Source: Epinephelus fuscoguttatus (lineage: Eukaryota; Chordata; Actinopteri; Perciformes; Serranidae). Taken from it: a stretch of DNA of 64,000 nt. The notes under the pieces are model-generated. The model did not search any database. It saw only the letters and a list, made by a program, of their open reading frames with translations, and was not told where the DNA came from. The stretch covers positions 36,499,822-36,563,821 of the forward strand of contig NC_064753.1 of assembly GCF_011397635.1 (NCBI RefSeq). Direction: 5' to 3'. The translations under genes and the position numbers were made by a program. Shown here piece by piece: positions 51,101-64,000 of this stretch. Position 1 is the first letter of the stretch, and every line of letters starts with the position of its first letter.

Positions 51101-54100
51101 AACATCTCTACATCATGTAGCATATTCTTTGAGATGTCTCACCGTTGAGAACAGAAGCTTCATTCTTCAGGTCCACATAGTCTTCGTACAGAGGCCTCAT
51201 CTTCTTCCCCGTTGCTCTCCTCCAGCCCTCCCACACATGCAGACGCTCAGAGTAGTTGCGGCTGTAGGCCATTACATTCTCCAGGCCTGTAAACAGTACA
51301 TTGAATGAATAAATGTTTGTCTTTTTACCAAATCTGAAAAAAAAAACTTGCAAGGAGAACATTTGCTCTAAAATAAGAATGACAGCAGTGTGCTATTTTC
51401 TTATAACTGATACTTCCATTTCACAACATTACAAAGGGAAATATTATAGTTTTTACCCCACTACATTCATTAAAATGTGCATGGTTACAGATTAAACCTC
51501 CCAACAGCATATACAGTTCTTGAAATGAGCTCCACTTGACCATATTAAAACCCAGCTTAAATGAACACATTAATGACAATATTCCAGTAATATATATGAA
51601 AAAGAGCCCCGATAATGGATTACTGAACGGGCTTACTGGGCACATGCAGGCCCAGAAGCCTAAAGTCACAGGGGCCCCTCTGGCCTTCACCAGCAAAATG
51701 TGTCTCAAGTTAACATGTACCAACTAGGAAGAGACTCAAAATGACTACAAAGAGACACAAAAATACTACAAAAATGGGCAAAACAACTACAAATTGACAC
51801 AAAACAACCACAAGGAGACACAAAATGTCTAATAAGAGATACAACATAACCAAGAAGAGACACACAACGACCAAAAGAAGACACAAAAAGACAACAAGGA
51901 GATGCTGAGGAACTGAAAAGAGAAACAAAATAACTACAGAAATGGGCAAAACAACCACAAAGAGTCACAAAACAAATACAAAGAGACATCAAACAACCAC
52001 AAAGAGACATAAGACAACTATAAAGAGAAACAAGGAGACACAAATTAACCACAATGAGACATAAAACAAATACAAAGAGGCACAAAACAACCACAGAGAC
52101 AGAAAACAACTTTAAAGACACAAAACAACCACAAAGAAACACAAAATGACTACAGAGAGACACAAAAAGACCACAATGAGATGCTGAGGAACTGAAAAGA
52201 GACACATAATAACTACAAAACTGGGCAAAACAGCGATAATGAGACACAGAACAATCACAAAGAGATGCAAAGAACTGCAAAGAGACAAAATATAACAACA
52301 AAAGTGGACACACAACCACACAGTCTGTGTGTCTTGCTCCCTTATAAGAGAGGTGGTGGGGCCCTTTGCATATTTGTTCGCAGGGGCCCATTGTCTTATA
52401 ACTTGCCCATGACGAGCCCCAAACAGACATCAATTTTCTGAATGGGTCATAGGCCAAAAAGACTGGAAACCACTGGTTTAATTTTTTAACAAAGGCATGT
52501 GACAGGCCCATCACAGATTTTGTATTGTAAAATCACTTTTAAAGTAATTAGCAGGTATTAGATAAATATAGTGGAGGGGAAAGTACAATATTCTTCTCTA
52601 AAATGTAGTGGAGGTGAAATATAAAGTAGCATAAAATTAAAATAGTCAAGTACTTTGCTGACTTGTGATCACTGGAAACATGTAGCTTCAGTCCTGTATG
52701 TAAATTTGTTGTTTGTTTGTTTGTTTGGATTACAGAGTCCTGGTTAAACCTCTGTTGAAAAACTTCAGTAAAAGACTCTCAGAGACTGTGTTAATTATAA
52801 ACTGCTTTATCTGACTTTGGCTGACAGTAGCAGGAGGCCACGTTGCCATAACTGCTCCTTGTTAACAGAGTCGTACCTGGCTCCAAAGTCTGGCAGTTAT
52901 GAGGGTCATCCATGAGACACACTGTCGCTGTGCTGTAGATTGTACTCATCTCACTCATGGCGTGACTCAGCTACAAGTTAAAAGAGAGTACAAGGATAAA
53001 ATGTTTAGGTTGTAAACACAATGAGGAAGTGTTCAAGAAGATCTGAAGCTTGTACAAACAGGAAAGGAACATATTTTAAGACATACAGTACAGGCCAAAA
53101 GTTTGGACACATGACTATTCATGACTATTTACATTGTAGATTCTCACTGAAGGCATCAAAACTATGAATGAACACATGTGGAGTTATGTACTTAACAAAA
53201 AAAGGTGAAATAACTGAAAACATGTTTTATATTCTAGTTTCTTCAAAATAGCCACCCTTTGCTCTGATTACTGCTTTGCACACTCTTGGCATTCTCTCCA
53301 TGAGCTTCAAGAGGTAGTCACCTGAAATGGTTTTCCAAAACGGATGGATTCCACATGCCTGGTTCCCACTGTGAAGCATGGAGGAGGAGGTGTGATGGTG
53401 TGGGGGTGTTTTGCTGGTGACGCTGTTGGGGATTTATTCAAAATTGAAGGCACACTGAACCAGCATGGCTACCACAGCATCCTGCAGCGACATGCCATCC
53501 CATCCGGTTTGCGTTTAGTTGGACCATCATTTATTTTTCAACAGGACAATGACCCCAAACACACCTCCAGGCTGTGTAAGGGCTATTTGACCAAGAAGGA
53601 GAGTGATGGAGTGCTGCGGCAGATGACCTGGCCTCCACAGTCACCGGACCTGAACCCAATCGAGATGGTTTGGGGTGAGCTGGACCGCAGAGTGAAGGCA
53701 AAGGGGCCAACAAGTGCTAAACACCTCTGGGAACTCCTTCAAGACTGTTGGAAAACCATTTCAGGTGACTACCTCTTGAAGCTCATGGAGAGAATGCCAA
53801 GAGTGTGCAAAGCAGTAATCAGAGCAAAGGGTGGCTATTTTGAAGAAACTAGAATATAAAACATGTTTTCAGTTATTTCACCTTTTTTTGTTAAGTACAT
53901 AACTCCACATGTGTTCATTCATAGTTTTGATGCCTTCAGTGAGAATCTACAATGTAAATAGTCATGAAAATAGTGTGTCCAAACTTTTGGCCTGTACTGT
54001 ATCCAAACAAATATCTGTAACAGAATGAAATTTAACATGGCACAATTGTCTTACATGTGCAGCTTTGTCAGGGGACAGGGCACCAGAGCCTTTGTCTTGT

Positions 54101-54494
54101 AGGGACATGAGCTGTAATTTGATTTCTGGATCCTTGATCTGGTCGATGGGAAACTGCAGAGACTCTTCTGACTTCTGGGTGTAGAATTTGTCCCAAATTT
54201 GTCTCTCTTGTGACTGAACGAAAACAGGAACATTAAAATACCCTCATGAGCACTGACCAATCTACAGCACACAATCTGTATTTTAAAAAGTCTCCCAGTA
54301 CTCACCAGTTTGTCTGAATTCTCCTTCGTGATGTTGGTGTTGTAGGCCCATGATGCCAGGGAGAACTGGTACATACGCGGAGTGGCCTCTTCGTCGAACC
54401 TCTTCAGAAACTCTCTCGCCCTGTTCTCCACATCGGACTGAGCAGACACAGCGCAGGACACAGCCAGCAATGTTACAAGAACCCTGGCAGACAT
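37349..54494 (-). CDS. ace2: angiotensin-converting enzyme 2 (zinc carboxypeptidase), complete
   Basis: Eighteen coding exons: 54494-54306, 54213-54055, 52970-52877, 51286-51143, 50117-50002, 49760-49655, 48727-48630, 48480-48308, 46789-46563, 44083-43939, 43697-43599, 42119-41997, 41771-41593, 38931-38873, 38742-38645, 38532-38416, 37741-37547, 37454-37349. All phases join, giving 808 residues (human 805). Order: signal peptide (1-18, cleavage near S-A-Q), M2-family peptidase domain with zinc motif H377-E-M-G-H381 and third ligand E405 in N-E-G-F-H-E, collectrin-like domain from about 615, one membrane helix about 746-768, and a tail with N-P-Y and C-terminal T-G-F. The family is a type I membrane carboxypeptidase that converts angiotensin II to angiotensin 1-7, and its collectrin part supports amino-acid transporters. 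The start chosen is the second in-frame ATG (54494) because it begins a clean signal peptide. A TATA-like sequence lies at 54554-54559, upstream on the minus strand. Confidence 0.97.
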
Positions 54495-57400
54495 CTTGGC
54501 TGCTTCATCCACACACACAAACTAACTCTGAGAAGAAGGGACACTGTAATCTGTTATACAGTTTCAATAACCTTCTGTGCTGCCTTGGCCTTTGGACAGC
54601 AGAGCAATAACTGAGGGTATATCTGAGTTTTCATTTACAGATAGGATGTTTCAGAGGAACAGTGAACGTCACTGGGCTGTCTTCACATGGGGGGAGTCTG
54701 TGTTATACTTTGATACATTATCAGTCGCCAAATAGACACATCATCTTTTTCAAAGGGGGAAAATGTAGATACATTTTTGTAGTGAGCACATGAGTTCTTT
54801 TGATATCTCCTCTCTGTTTCCTATCAGTCTGAAACACTATGACATACATTCAAAATCTTTTGGCACAAAGTGTGCTGTCATGAGCTAAGAAGCGGGCTAA
54901 AAAAACACCTTAAAGTACATTACAATCACTAAAAACATTAAAGGCTCAGTGTGTAGAATTTAGGGGGATATACTGGAAGAAATTAAATATACCATGATAA
55001 GTATGTTTTATTGACTGATTTTCTTTAACATGAAACAGCTTTTTTTCAGTGTTTTTACCGATTTATATCACCAGGCCTGTTTGTTTTGGCAAGATAATTT
55101 GGCTCCTGTTAAAAAGCTTCTGAATGTCTGTATCTTAACCCTTTCGTGCATGAATTATTATGCACCTCCCCGTTAAACTATTTTTTTTTCAATCAATGTT
55201 TTCTACAAAATTACAAAAATCAAAATATTGTTTTTGTCACAAAAATTGCAAGTTACATTCTGCTTACATAAATTATTTATATTGTAATTCTTCCCAATGC
55301 AAAATCAATACTTGGAAATTTTAACAACTGTATTACTTTTTATGTGTTACTTGATGATTTTATTTACCTGCAAGGGTCTCCTGTTATAGAAGGATTGGCT
55401 CCTGAGCTGCACAACATTTCTTGCATTCCATCAGATATCTTGGTTTTTAGTTGCACTTACAACACCTGGCCAGTGGGTGGCAGTGTATGGCATGACGCAC
55501 TGGAATCCACTGTAGTGGCTCACATACAACTATAGCATTAAAACCCATGCTTATACAATAAAACGGCTTTATAAATAAATAAATAAATAACGGTCCCCTT
55601 TAATGACTGCTTTGCGTGAAAAGTTGTCAGAGAAAAAAGTCTAGCACACATTAGCAGGTACTGGGCTACCAGCCTATCTTCGACATGCCAAACAGCAGCG
55701 GAGTAAAACTGCTTTATTTTGTGTTGTTATTAATCTGTAGCCCTTTTTAAACAGGAATTGTGCAAATTTGCAGGAAAGCCCAATCAGTCTTTTTTCAGCA
55801 TTGGAAGTATAAAAACAAAATCGGGGAGTGCAGCAAATTGCTGTCTACCTACTTTCGTTTATACAGAATACGCGTTTTTCGGGGCAATGGGGGGCGTGAG
55901 CAAGTAACAAAACGTGTAGCTCAGCGCGTGACGTAAACAGTGATGTGGGAGGGAAGCCGCGGCTGGTCAGTCCTTCTGTGATCCTTTCGTAAGTCGGCCC
56001 GTCCTTCACCGTTCCCGTCATCTGACAGTTAATGGCCTCTTCCTTTGCGAGGGCAAGGAGGGCACGCAATTCCTTGTCTCCCCAGTTGCTCATCTTTACA
56101 GTGTCTGTCAGGTTTGCGTTTCCCTCTTGCTACTAGCTGCTCATTCCTCATCAGCTGTTCCCTGTTAATCCACCGCCAGTGGGTCACACATGCGGCGTCA
56201 TCAACAGCTCCTCCCACAAGTCATCAACAGCCCCTCCCGTTGCGGAAGGCCACCTCAGTCTGTTTAAACTAAAAGGGTTTCGCAAATATGTCTACCCTAC
56301 GAGGCGGAAAATTGGGCACCTCGGATCAACTTACCAATCCAGCTCTGTGTGTCTAAACGCTCGCAGCTTGCCGGCAAAACGGCCTAAAATACACGGAAAA
56401 TCTGGCAGTGTAAAAGGGGCTTGTATCACCTGGTCAATTTGTTTTGTAGAAGAACTGACTTCTGCAGATAATTTGGCTCCCACTAAAAACAACCTGAACA
56501 AGGAAGTTTCAGCCGATTGCAATCTGCAATCCTCACAGCTAGATGCCACTAAATCATACACACTGCTCCTTTAAATTATGAGCAAAACATGGAAGACTGT
56601 TTGACTGTTCCTCTGCGATATAAAGCAGTATCTTCTTAAAAACAATCTCCTTAAAATTAACTTTTATATTTTTAAGATCTTTTTCTCAACTGATAGACTT
56701 TATTGAATTGTTTAATCACTCGATCTTGTTTCATCTTTTGGGAATTTGTAACTTTTAATTTCTTGCTTTTCAAAAGTTCATTATAAATAAAGTTATTATC
56801 TCTATCATTAACAGAAGACTGAAAAAAAGTTTTTGCTCCTGTGCACTTGAGGTCCTTGTTTTATCTATACTGATGTTCTTTAAGTGTCATTTCTTAAACA
56901 AACATGACCTTTTGAGGAAAAAAAATCAAAGGAACAGGAAACAATAACATTAGATGAACCTCTAGCCTTCTTATCTGGTGGCAGTGGATTTCCGAGCACC
57001 AGATGAAATGCAAGTCACGCACTGTTAGGCCCTAAATGCTGATAAGAAATCAGCCACGAGGGCAAGGTTTATTATTTTCATTCATTCCCAGCAACAAAAG
57101 ATTATGTAATACTCTCTGTTTCTCTGCTACAAATCAATCAATAACCTACACCAATAAAACAAAGACATCAAAGTGAATCAGAAGTGTTTTTTATCCCAGA
57201 AATTTCTGACTATTCTGACCTCGGGTTACCATTCAATTTCATAGCTTGACACTCATTAATGCTCAGACTCAGGCTTGTTTTTGTTTTTTATCTATTTATT
57301 TGTGTGTGCTTTTGAAGCACCACTATCATATCACTATCAGTAACTGATCATGTTGGTGTCAGAGCAGCAGCACACTCAAAGGCAGTGCACCTGGTTTACA

Positions 57401-60400
57401 TCTCTGGGAACATCAACTTGATGCAACAGTGCCCTCCTGTGGACAAAGTTGGTATTATCATGCTCTTTAAGGGATAGTATCACATTTTTCAACAAGGACT
57501 AGACCCAAATGCAAACAAGACAGAAACAGTTCAGAGATTTATTGAAAGGGCTTATTACTGAAACAGAGGAAGTACTGATTCCACAGGATGGTAGGAATAG
57601 GGCAGGGGAAAGTAAAGGTAAGATTCAGGTAACAAGATTCAGGTTCCAGGGTAGAGGGAAGAGGATACAGGGTTCAGATGGCTGGAAGGCAAGGATGGGC
57701 CCAACCCCAGGCTGTGATTGAATAGTTCAAAAATTATGTCCTATATCTTTTCCAAAACACTTTTTCCCTGACCTGTGAGGGAAGTGTGGGGCCTGGGGTC
57801 TTGTTTATAAATCAATTCGTAGGATCCACACTAAAAATGTACGTACGGACAAAAGCCAAAAATGGTGTGCGCCAAAAAATATTCAACAGTTTCTACAAAC
57901 AGGCTTTAACCTCGCCATCTGCATAGCCAATTTCCCATCTCCAAAATGTTGGTAAGCATGGGTCAAAGTTTCTCCCATCAAGTCTGTTTTTATAGATTGC
58001 GTGGGAGGTGGTGTTTACCTCTTTCAGGCCTTGCTTTGTGCGTACACAGTGTTTATAAATGAGACCCCTGGTCCGTTTGTTTTGGAGAGGAGGAGACCTC
58101 TGCGGATAATTCAGCTCCTGGTGAAAACCTCCTGAATTTCTGGATCAGAAATAAGGTGAGCACACATTTAGGTATCAGAGAAAACAGGTGAGCAGTGAGC
58201 ACACACTAGCAGTTGCTGGGATAGTGGGCTGTCTCAGATGTGACGAAACAGCGTGGGAAAAACACTGATTAGTAACGTGAAACTGCTTTATTCAGTGTTT
58301 TACTGGTTTTAATCACCTGGTTTTGGAGAGGAAGAGACCTCTGTGGATAATCCGGCTCCTGAACAATGAACACTGAAGGAATCCTAAACTGTAGAAGTTT
58401 CAGCAGGTTGCAATCTGCAATCATCACCGCTACATACCACTACATCCCCCTAAATGTTACACACCGGGCCTTTAAAGCAATAACCACCATGTCACACATT
58501 CATAATAAAGGGGAAAGATGGTGGAAATGTTCAAGTTATGGAAAAATGTAAAGGCATAAAGAATTTCACACTGTCTGTTCCAAGAACCAACAATATTGTT
58601 CGTCCCCATGACCATCAGCTTCCTTTGGCTCATTATAAATCATCACTGGATGGTTTATTGTTTGCTGGGACACAAACATACAACAATTTGTAGTCACGCT
58701 TGTCTTCTTGGCAGCTCAGAGTGAAGCGCATGACAGGTTACTGTCAATCTGTGCTGCCTCAAATTTGCTGCAACAGCAAGTTTACCGCGGACATGTCTAT
58801 ATACAGACTGAGCCTAGAGGCTATAGGATAATCACTGTGAATGAAACACACAACAGCCAGGCTTAGCAACCAGGAAACTCACATTCAGCAAAAAAAAAAA
58901 AAAAAATCTGTTCACTGGACATCGTTCAGCTACAGTATGGGCTCCTGCTGTAGGGGAACTTTTCAGAGAAGTTTACAGTTTAAAGCCTCAGTGCTCGAGC
59001 AGGACATACTGTACAGTGAAGTGTGCACTACGTTATATTCTGCTGGTTTATACTGTAATATAGTGCATTACATTTAATGTTGTCCTGCGTCCCTTTATAA
59101 TCATGTTTAAAACTGAGCAGGAAGGAAACTGATTTGACAGTCTGACTCTTTGGGGCTGATCTATTTTTAATTGAGTTTTCATTGTGCACTTCTTGAATTG
59201 TTAATGATTTTGAGATGTTTATCAAGGTTGGCTGGTTAACAGCACCAATCATCATGGAGCCAATCAGCCTGCTGGTGTATCTTTGGGAATGGTGACCATT
59301 TTACAAACAAAGTGAAGTTTGTGTTTGGCGTCAGGGTGCAGATTTAACTGTTTCACACAACAAAATTAACAAATATAAAAAAGACAAACTGCACAAATAC
59401 ATAACAAAAATGATCAGTTATCAAATCTGACCCTAAATTGCCAAATATCGATTAAAAAACAGCAGCAAGGATATTTGTATGTTATGCATATCATGCACAA
59501 AAAGCTACATATATGTGACCATGCAATAGTTCTGGTGTCATAACAGCCGGTCACAGGTTACAGTGTGATGACTAGAGGAGAAATGGCAGAGCATAAATGT
59601 CCAAGTGGAAAAACACCACCTCAATCACTCAACATGATGCTAAAAGAGAAAGAAATGACTTGTTGATTTACATATATAGATCCTAGGGTACATTTTTTGT
59701 GTTTGGGAGCTGTTTAAATGTGTAATTTGTAGTAGGTTTTATGTTGTTGAACTATTAATACTGTATACAGAATCTGGATCTCACTGAGTTACTGTTGTTG
59801 TTCACAGACTAAAGAAATGAGATAATTCTTGTTTAGTTTTTACTAAATATTTGAAGGAAAACTGTAAAACTATATCTCTTATTTTGTTGCAATTCTATTT
59901 TCTTAAATTAAGTATGTTTTTACTAATCTTACTAGATAATGATGAAAACTCTGTGGGTGTGTGGGTGTGTCTGTTCCACGTTTTGCTCCTCACTGACTTG
60001 GTCAATCCATGTGAAATTTGGCACAGTGGTAGAGGGTCATGGGAGGATGCGAATGAAGCAATATTACATCAATTGGCCAAAGGGGGGCGCTATAGCAATC
60101 TTTGAATGGGCATATCTCATGCCCCGTATGTTGTAGAGACCTGAAACTTTGCACAGAGATGCCTCTCCTCATGAGGAACACATTTGCCTCAAGAACCCAT
60201 AACTTCCAGTTATATAGATTTTCTACCATTTTGAATTTTTTGAAAAACACTTCAAATCGATCTTTTCCTAGGAAGTTTGACCGATCTGCATGAAACTGGG
60301 TGAACATAATCTAGGGACCAATATCTAAAGTTCCCTCTTGGCAAAAGTTGGAAAACTTACTAAAACTGAGCTTCTATAAGGCAATGAATATTGCGGAGGG

Positions 60401-63400
60401 CGTGGCTCATCACATAAAGGTGTATAACATCTCAAAGGTTTCACGGATCACCACGCAACTTTGTAGGCATATGACCACACATAATCTGATCTAGGCCTAA
60501 CCGCCATATCGATTTTTACTAAACTTGTTAGATGTGTAGTTTTTTTTTCTAATTTTTGGTATGACTAAGTCATGGTATGGTATGGTGTACATAATCATGG
60601 AGTCAGTGTGTCATTCTGTCAGTGTGTCATTCTGTCTGTCCCACGTTTTTCTACTCACTGACGTGGTCAATCTATGTGAAACTGCACATAGGCATTGAGG
60701 ATTGACATAGGTAGAAGGTGACAAAGCTACCAATGGGTATGGACTAGTTTGTCATATCATTAAGAATATTGTTTTTGCAAAAATACCCTGAAATATTATT
60801 TCATTATTTTAGGGCCTTATCGCCCACCACTAATAGGTCCTTCTTGAAACAGCTAACAACAAGGTCTGTGGATGATCTTAAGTAACACTGAGTTATTCAA
60901 ATATGTTTTTTTTGGACACTGTTAGCACCACCAGCTAAGTGCTGGGTCCATTATATTCGAGAGAAGGCTCGTTAAACACAACAACTCACACCAAAACAGT
61001 TTAGATTGATAAATTGGTAAATAGCACTACATGTAAGAGGAAAAATATGTATTTTTGATTTTGGGTGAACTGTCCCTTTAACAGTTAATTAAAACAGTTA
61101 CTGGACATTAAATTAATATGAATAACTATACTCAAAAGTACAAATATAATATAAAATAAGATAAGATACACCTTTATGATCCCACAATTGAGAAATTCCA
61201 GTGTTACAGCAGTCAAGGGGACAGAGTCAGATTAAAGATTTAAAAATTTAAAAACTTAAAAAACTAGGCATGCAAAAAAAAAGTACAGAAAATACAAGAA
61301 ACAACAATAAATAATAATAATAATAACAGTAATGAGCAGTGGATAAAAAGTGAGCATATTCAGTGCAAAGTGAAAATTGTATGTGCAAATAAACAACAAG
61401 GGGGACAACAATGCTTATTATGGTGTCCCTAAAGTGTCCATATTAAACTATTATTCCAAAATATAAGTATCAGCTGTACATGAAACTGCAGTCTATAAAA
61501 TTTACATGCTGCAATTTCCTTTCACATATGTGTCAACATATATACTGATGTCACATTATCTCTGATGAGACAGATTCACCTGATAATATCAGTCCACTAA
61601 TGTATCACTTTGATTTTACATTAAGCATGTATGTCTCAGAGTTTCAGTACATAATGTCAAATTATCAAAACAGATACTGCACACGCATCGTCGCTTTTAG
61701 AGGGCGAAGGTATGAAAGGGGACATTAATATAATATTGACATCCACTGTTCTTTAAGGTCTGTCAAAATCACATTAGTTGTGAGCACAGCTGAACTGGCC
61801 AGTCAACCCTGTGAAATTTTGTCATATAGTAGAAATGCCATATGTGAAGTTAAAGTTAAGCTTGTTACCTGCTTCTGTGAAATTATAGTAGGCTACAGAG
61901 CCTCTGTTGTTCCTTGGGTTATCAAAGATTTGATATTGAAAACAAATTAACAACTGTCTAATACATACATCCACCTCGCTGAGAAACTTGTAGCTGCAGG
62001 TTGGTTTCCCTGTCTGCTCCCTGTCCACACACACCCACGTCTCCGGGTTTTACCTCAGTCCTCTCTCTCATCCTCTCAGCCTGCACACTGTTCAGGCCAC
62101 AGACACAGGCTGTGTCAATTCCCAGAAAAGTAACCACAGTGAGACCGGAAAACTGTGTACAGACCTACAAAATAAAAGCTTCAGGCGTGCAGACTGGGTA
62201 TGAAATAATATTTGTGTGTTTAAATACAAGACTTCTCTACACATTCCTTATGTTATTGTTTTGTGTGTTTTCATCACCCATGTTTTTAGTATTCTCTGTC
62301 ACATTTTCAGACCTCCTCTCTATCACTGCTTTTAAGTCTACTCAAATCAGGCTCTTATTTTGAAATTTTTGCGCAGTCTTTCCTTTTGGTCCTGGCTGGT
62401 TTGACGCTGCACGGAGGCAACCCATGATCGCAGACTCAACACGCATCCTCACACCACTGACCTGGGCTTAGCTGTGTCCTGCATGTGTGTGCATGTGTGT
62501 GCGTGTGTGAGCGGGAGTGTGAGTGATCCCCAGAAACCAGCAGCAGGATGGAGGATCTCAAGGAGAATCTGGGAACTTTGGATTGACGCCCGGGGATAAC
62601 GCGCGGTCGGCCTGAACCTCATCGGGTTTCTCGTGGATTTATATATTTGGATGTTGTCTGTTTCTCCCTTTTCCCTTTTTCTTCTAGGCAGTGGGAATTT
62701 ACACTTGGCTTACAACTCCTATTATTTCTGGCGTGCAAAATGCCATTCGCCAAAAGGATTGTGGAGCCACAGCTTCTGTGCAGGCACCAGATCCCCAACG
62801 ATGAAGGTCTGCTTTTCGAGGACCTGTGTGCCATCAGTAACGTGGTTCTGTCCCGGACCTTGCGACAGCTGTCCGACCTGGCCCGGCACGCCTGCTCCTT
62901 ATTTCAGGAGCTGGAAAACGACATCATTAGCACCAACCAGCGGGTCTGGGTCCTCCAGAACAAAATAGGCCAGATACAGCAGACTGCCAGTGCCCTAGAC
63001 CCAAAAAAGGAGGCAGTGCGTAAGTAGACCACCACAAGTGTATGTGAACCCCTTTCAAAAAAAAAAAAAAAAAAAAGAATCACCTCATGATTTACACCTG
63101 AGCAATGTGAGATTTTATTCATTCATACCCTACATGTGTGTCTTCATGCTTCGAAGGGCGCCCACCTCAAAATTATTTTTACACAGCTGCACGCACGCCC
63201 GCCGTAGACGCGGCCGCGCTCTCCCCCCCCCCCATTGAAATGTGTCACACGGTTGCGTTTGCACATTTGACCATCCAGTAACATCGAGATGCATTTTCAC
63301 AGCGCAGGATGTGTTGACTGCTCATTCATTTGGCGGTCCAGACTCGGATGTGTGTGTCCGTCGACGACAAGGGGGGGTTGGGGGGAGTCGGTGTGTGTGT

Positions 63401-63405
63401 ATATA

Positions 63406-63443
<38 letters not shown>

Positions 63444-64000
63444 CACAGGCAGGCAGCGCGGAGCGGAGCGGAGGGGCGTGTGTTGCCGCTGCATTGGCTC
63501 AGCATCGCAGTCTCGTTACTGCGGGTAGCGCACACCTGAAGCATGTTCAAGCGGTGTTTTCTGGGCTTCCAAAAAAAGGCCACCTCCTTCATTCATGATG
63601 TGAATACATGAAGTTCAGAGCCGAGTGTCTGTTTAAAGGGTTTTCAGATCTGTGTGTTTGTGTGTATGTGTGTGTGAGCGAGTGTGTGTTGGGGTTTTCA
63701 GAGGCGACTCCCCGTGCGCCAAACCCACCCTTTCCACATGCAGCGGCACCAACACAGCATCAATAATGAATCCAGATGTCCATGTTGCAGGGTAAACATG
63801 AACTGATCATGGCTAGATGTTCAGGTGTCGGCTGTGGAGGCATCACATGAAAAAAATAAGCCTGATTGGCATCAATGAGAGACTCTGCAATTCAATGTAA
63901 CAGCGCGTTCTGTACAGCAGCTACATATTATTTATGTCCTCTGCAGTCCCTTCAGTGTAAGGCTTTTGACTTTAGACGATCTGTTCAGTGATTTTAGTCC

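Overview
The window is vertebrate nuclear DNA, almost certainly from a spiny-rayed (percomorph) teleost. Coding sequence sits in short exons with GT/AG introns. The gene set includes a teleost-type IL-1 family cytokine, and introns and intergenic DNA are packed with fish-type transposable elements (Tc1, hAT, L1, other non-LTR, solo LTR, TTAA-flanked MITEs, Helitron-like) and CA/GT microsatellites. There is no bacterial or viral gene organisation.

Layout: 1-9,300 holds no host gene that I can see, only repeats, including a foldback and a TTAA-flanked element carrying a broken THAP domain. 9,319-18,305 (minus) is an eight-exon gene for a 558-residue FAD/NAD(P)-binding flavoprotein resembling the SidA/IucD/PvdA N-hydroxylase group. 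19,683-22,240 is a dead non-LTR retrotransposon split by an hAT-like element with an exact 8-bp target duplication. 23,014-31,244 (plus) is a seven-exon gene whose product (364 residues) joins an N-terminal PDZ domain to a C-terminal IL-1 beta-trefoil. 31,250-37,300 is repeat-rich intergenic DNA with a 5'-truncated L1 flanked by an 11-bp target duplication. 37,349-54,494 (minus) is a complete ace2 gene: 18 coding exons, 808 residues, intact zinc-peptidase site, collectrin-like segment, membrane anchor and cytoplasmic tail. 54,500-62,700 is repeats. 62,740-63,019 (plus) is the first coding exon of an nhs gene (Nance-Horan syndrome, WAVE-homology domain), which continues off the right edge.

The genes do not form a functional unit such as an operon. 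ace2 and nhs lie in the same region of the human X chromosome (Xp22), so part of this is an old vertebrate linkage. I built all exon models by reading splice sites and phase by eye; in the three complete genes every junction keeps frame. The most interesting item is the PDZ-IL-1 fusion gene, including a 14-nt identity between its tiny first exon and its third exon and a single DnaJ-like CxxCxGxG motif in the linker.
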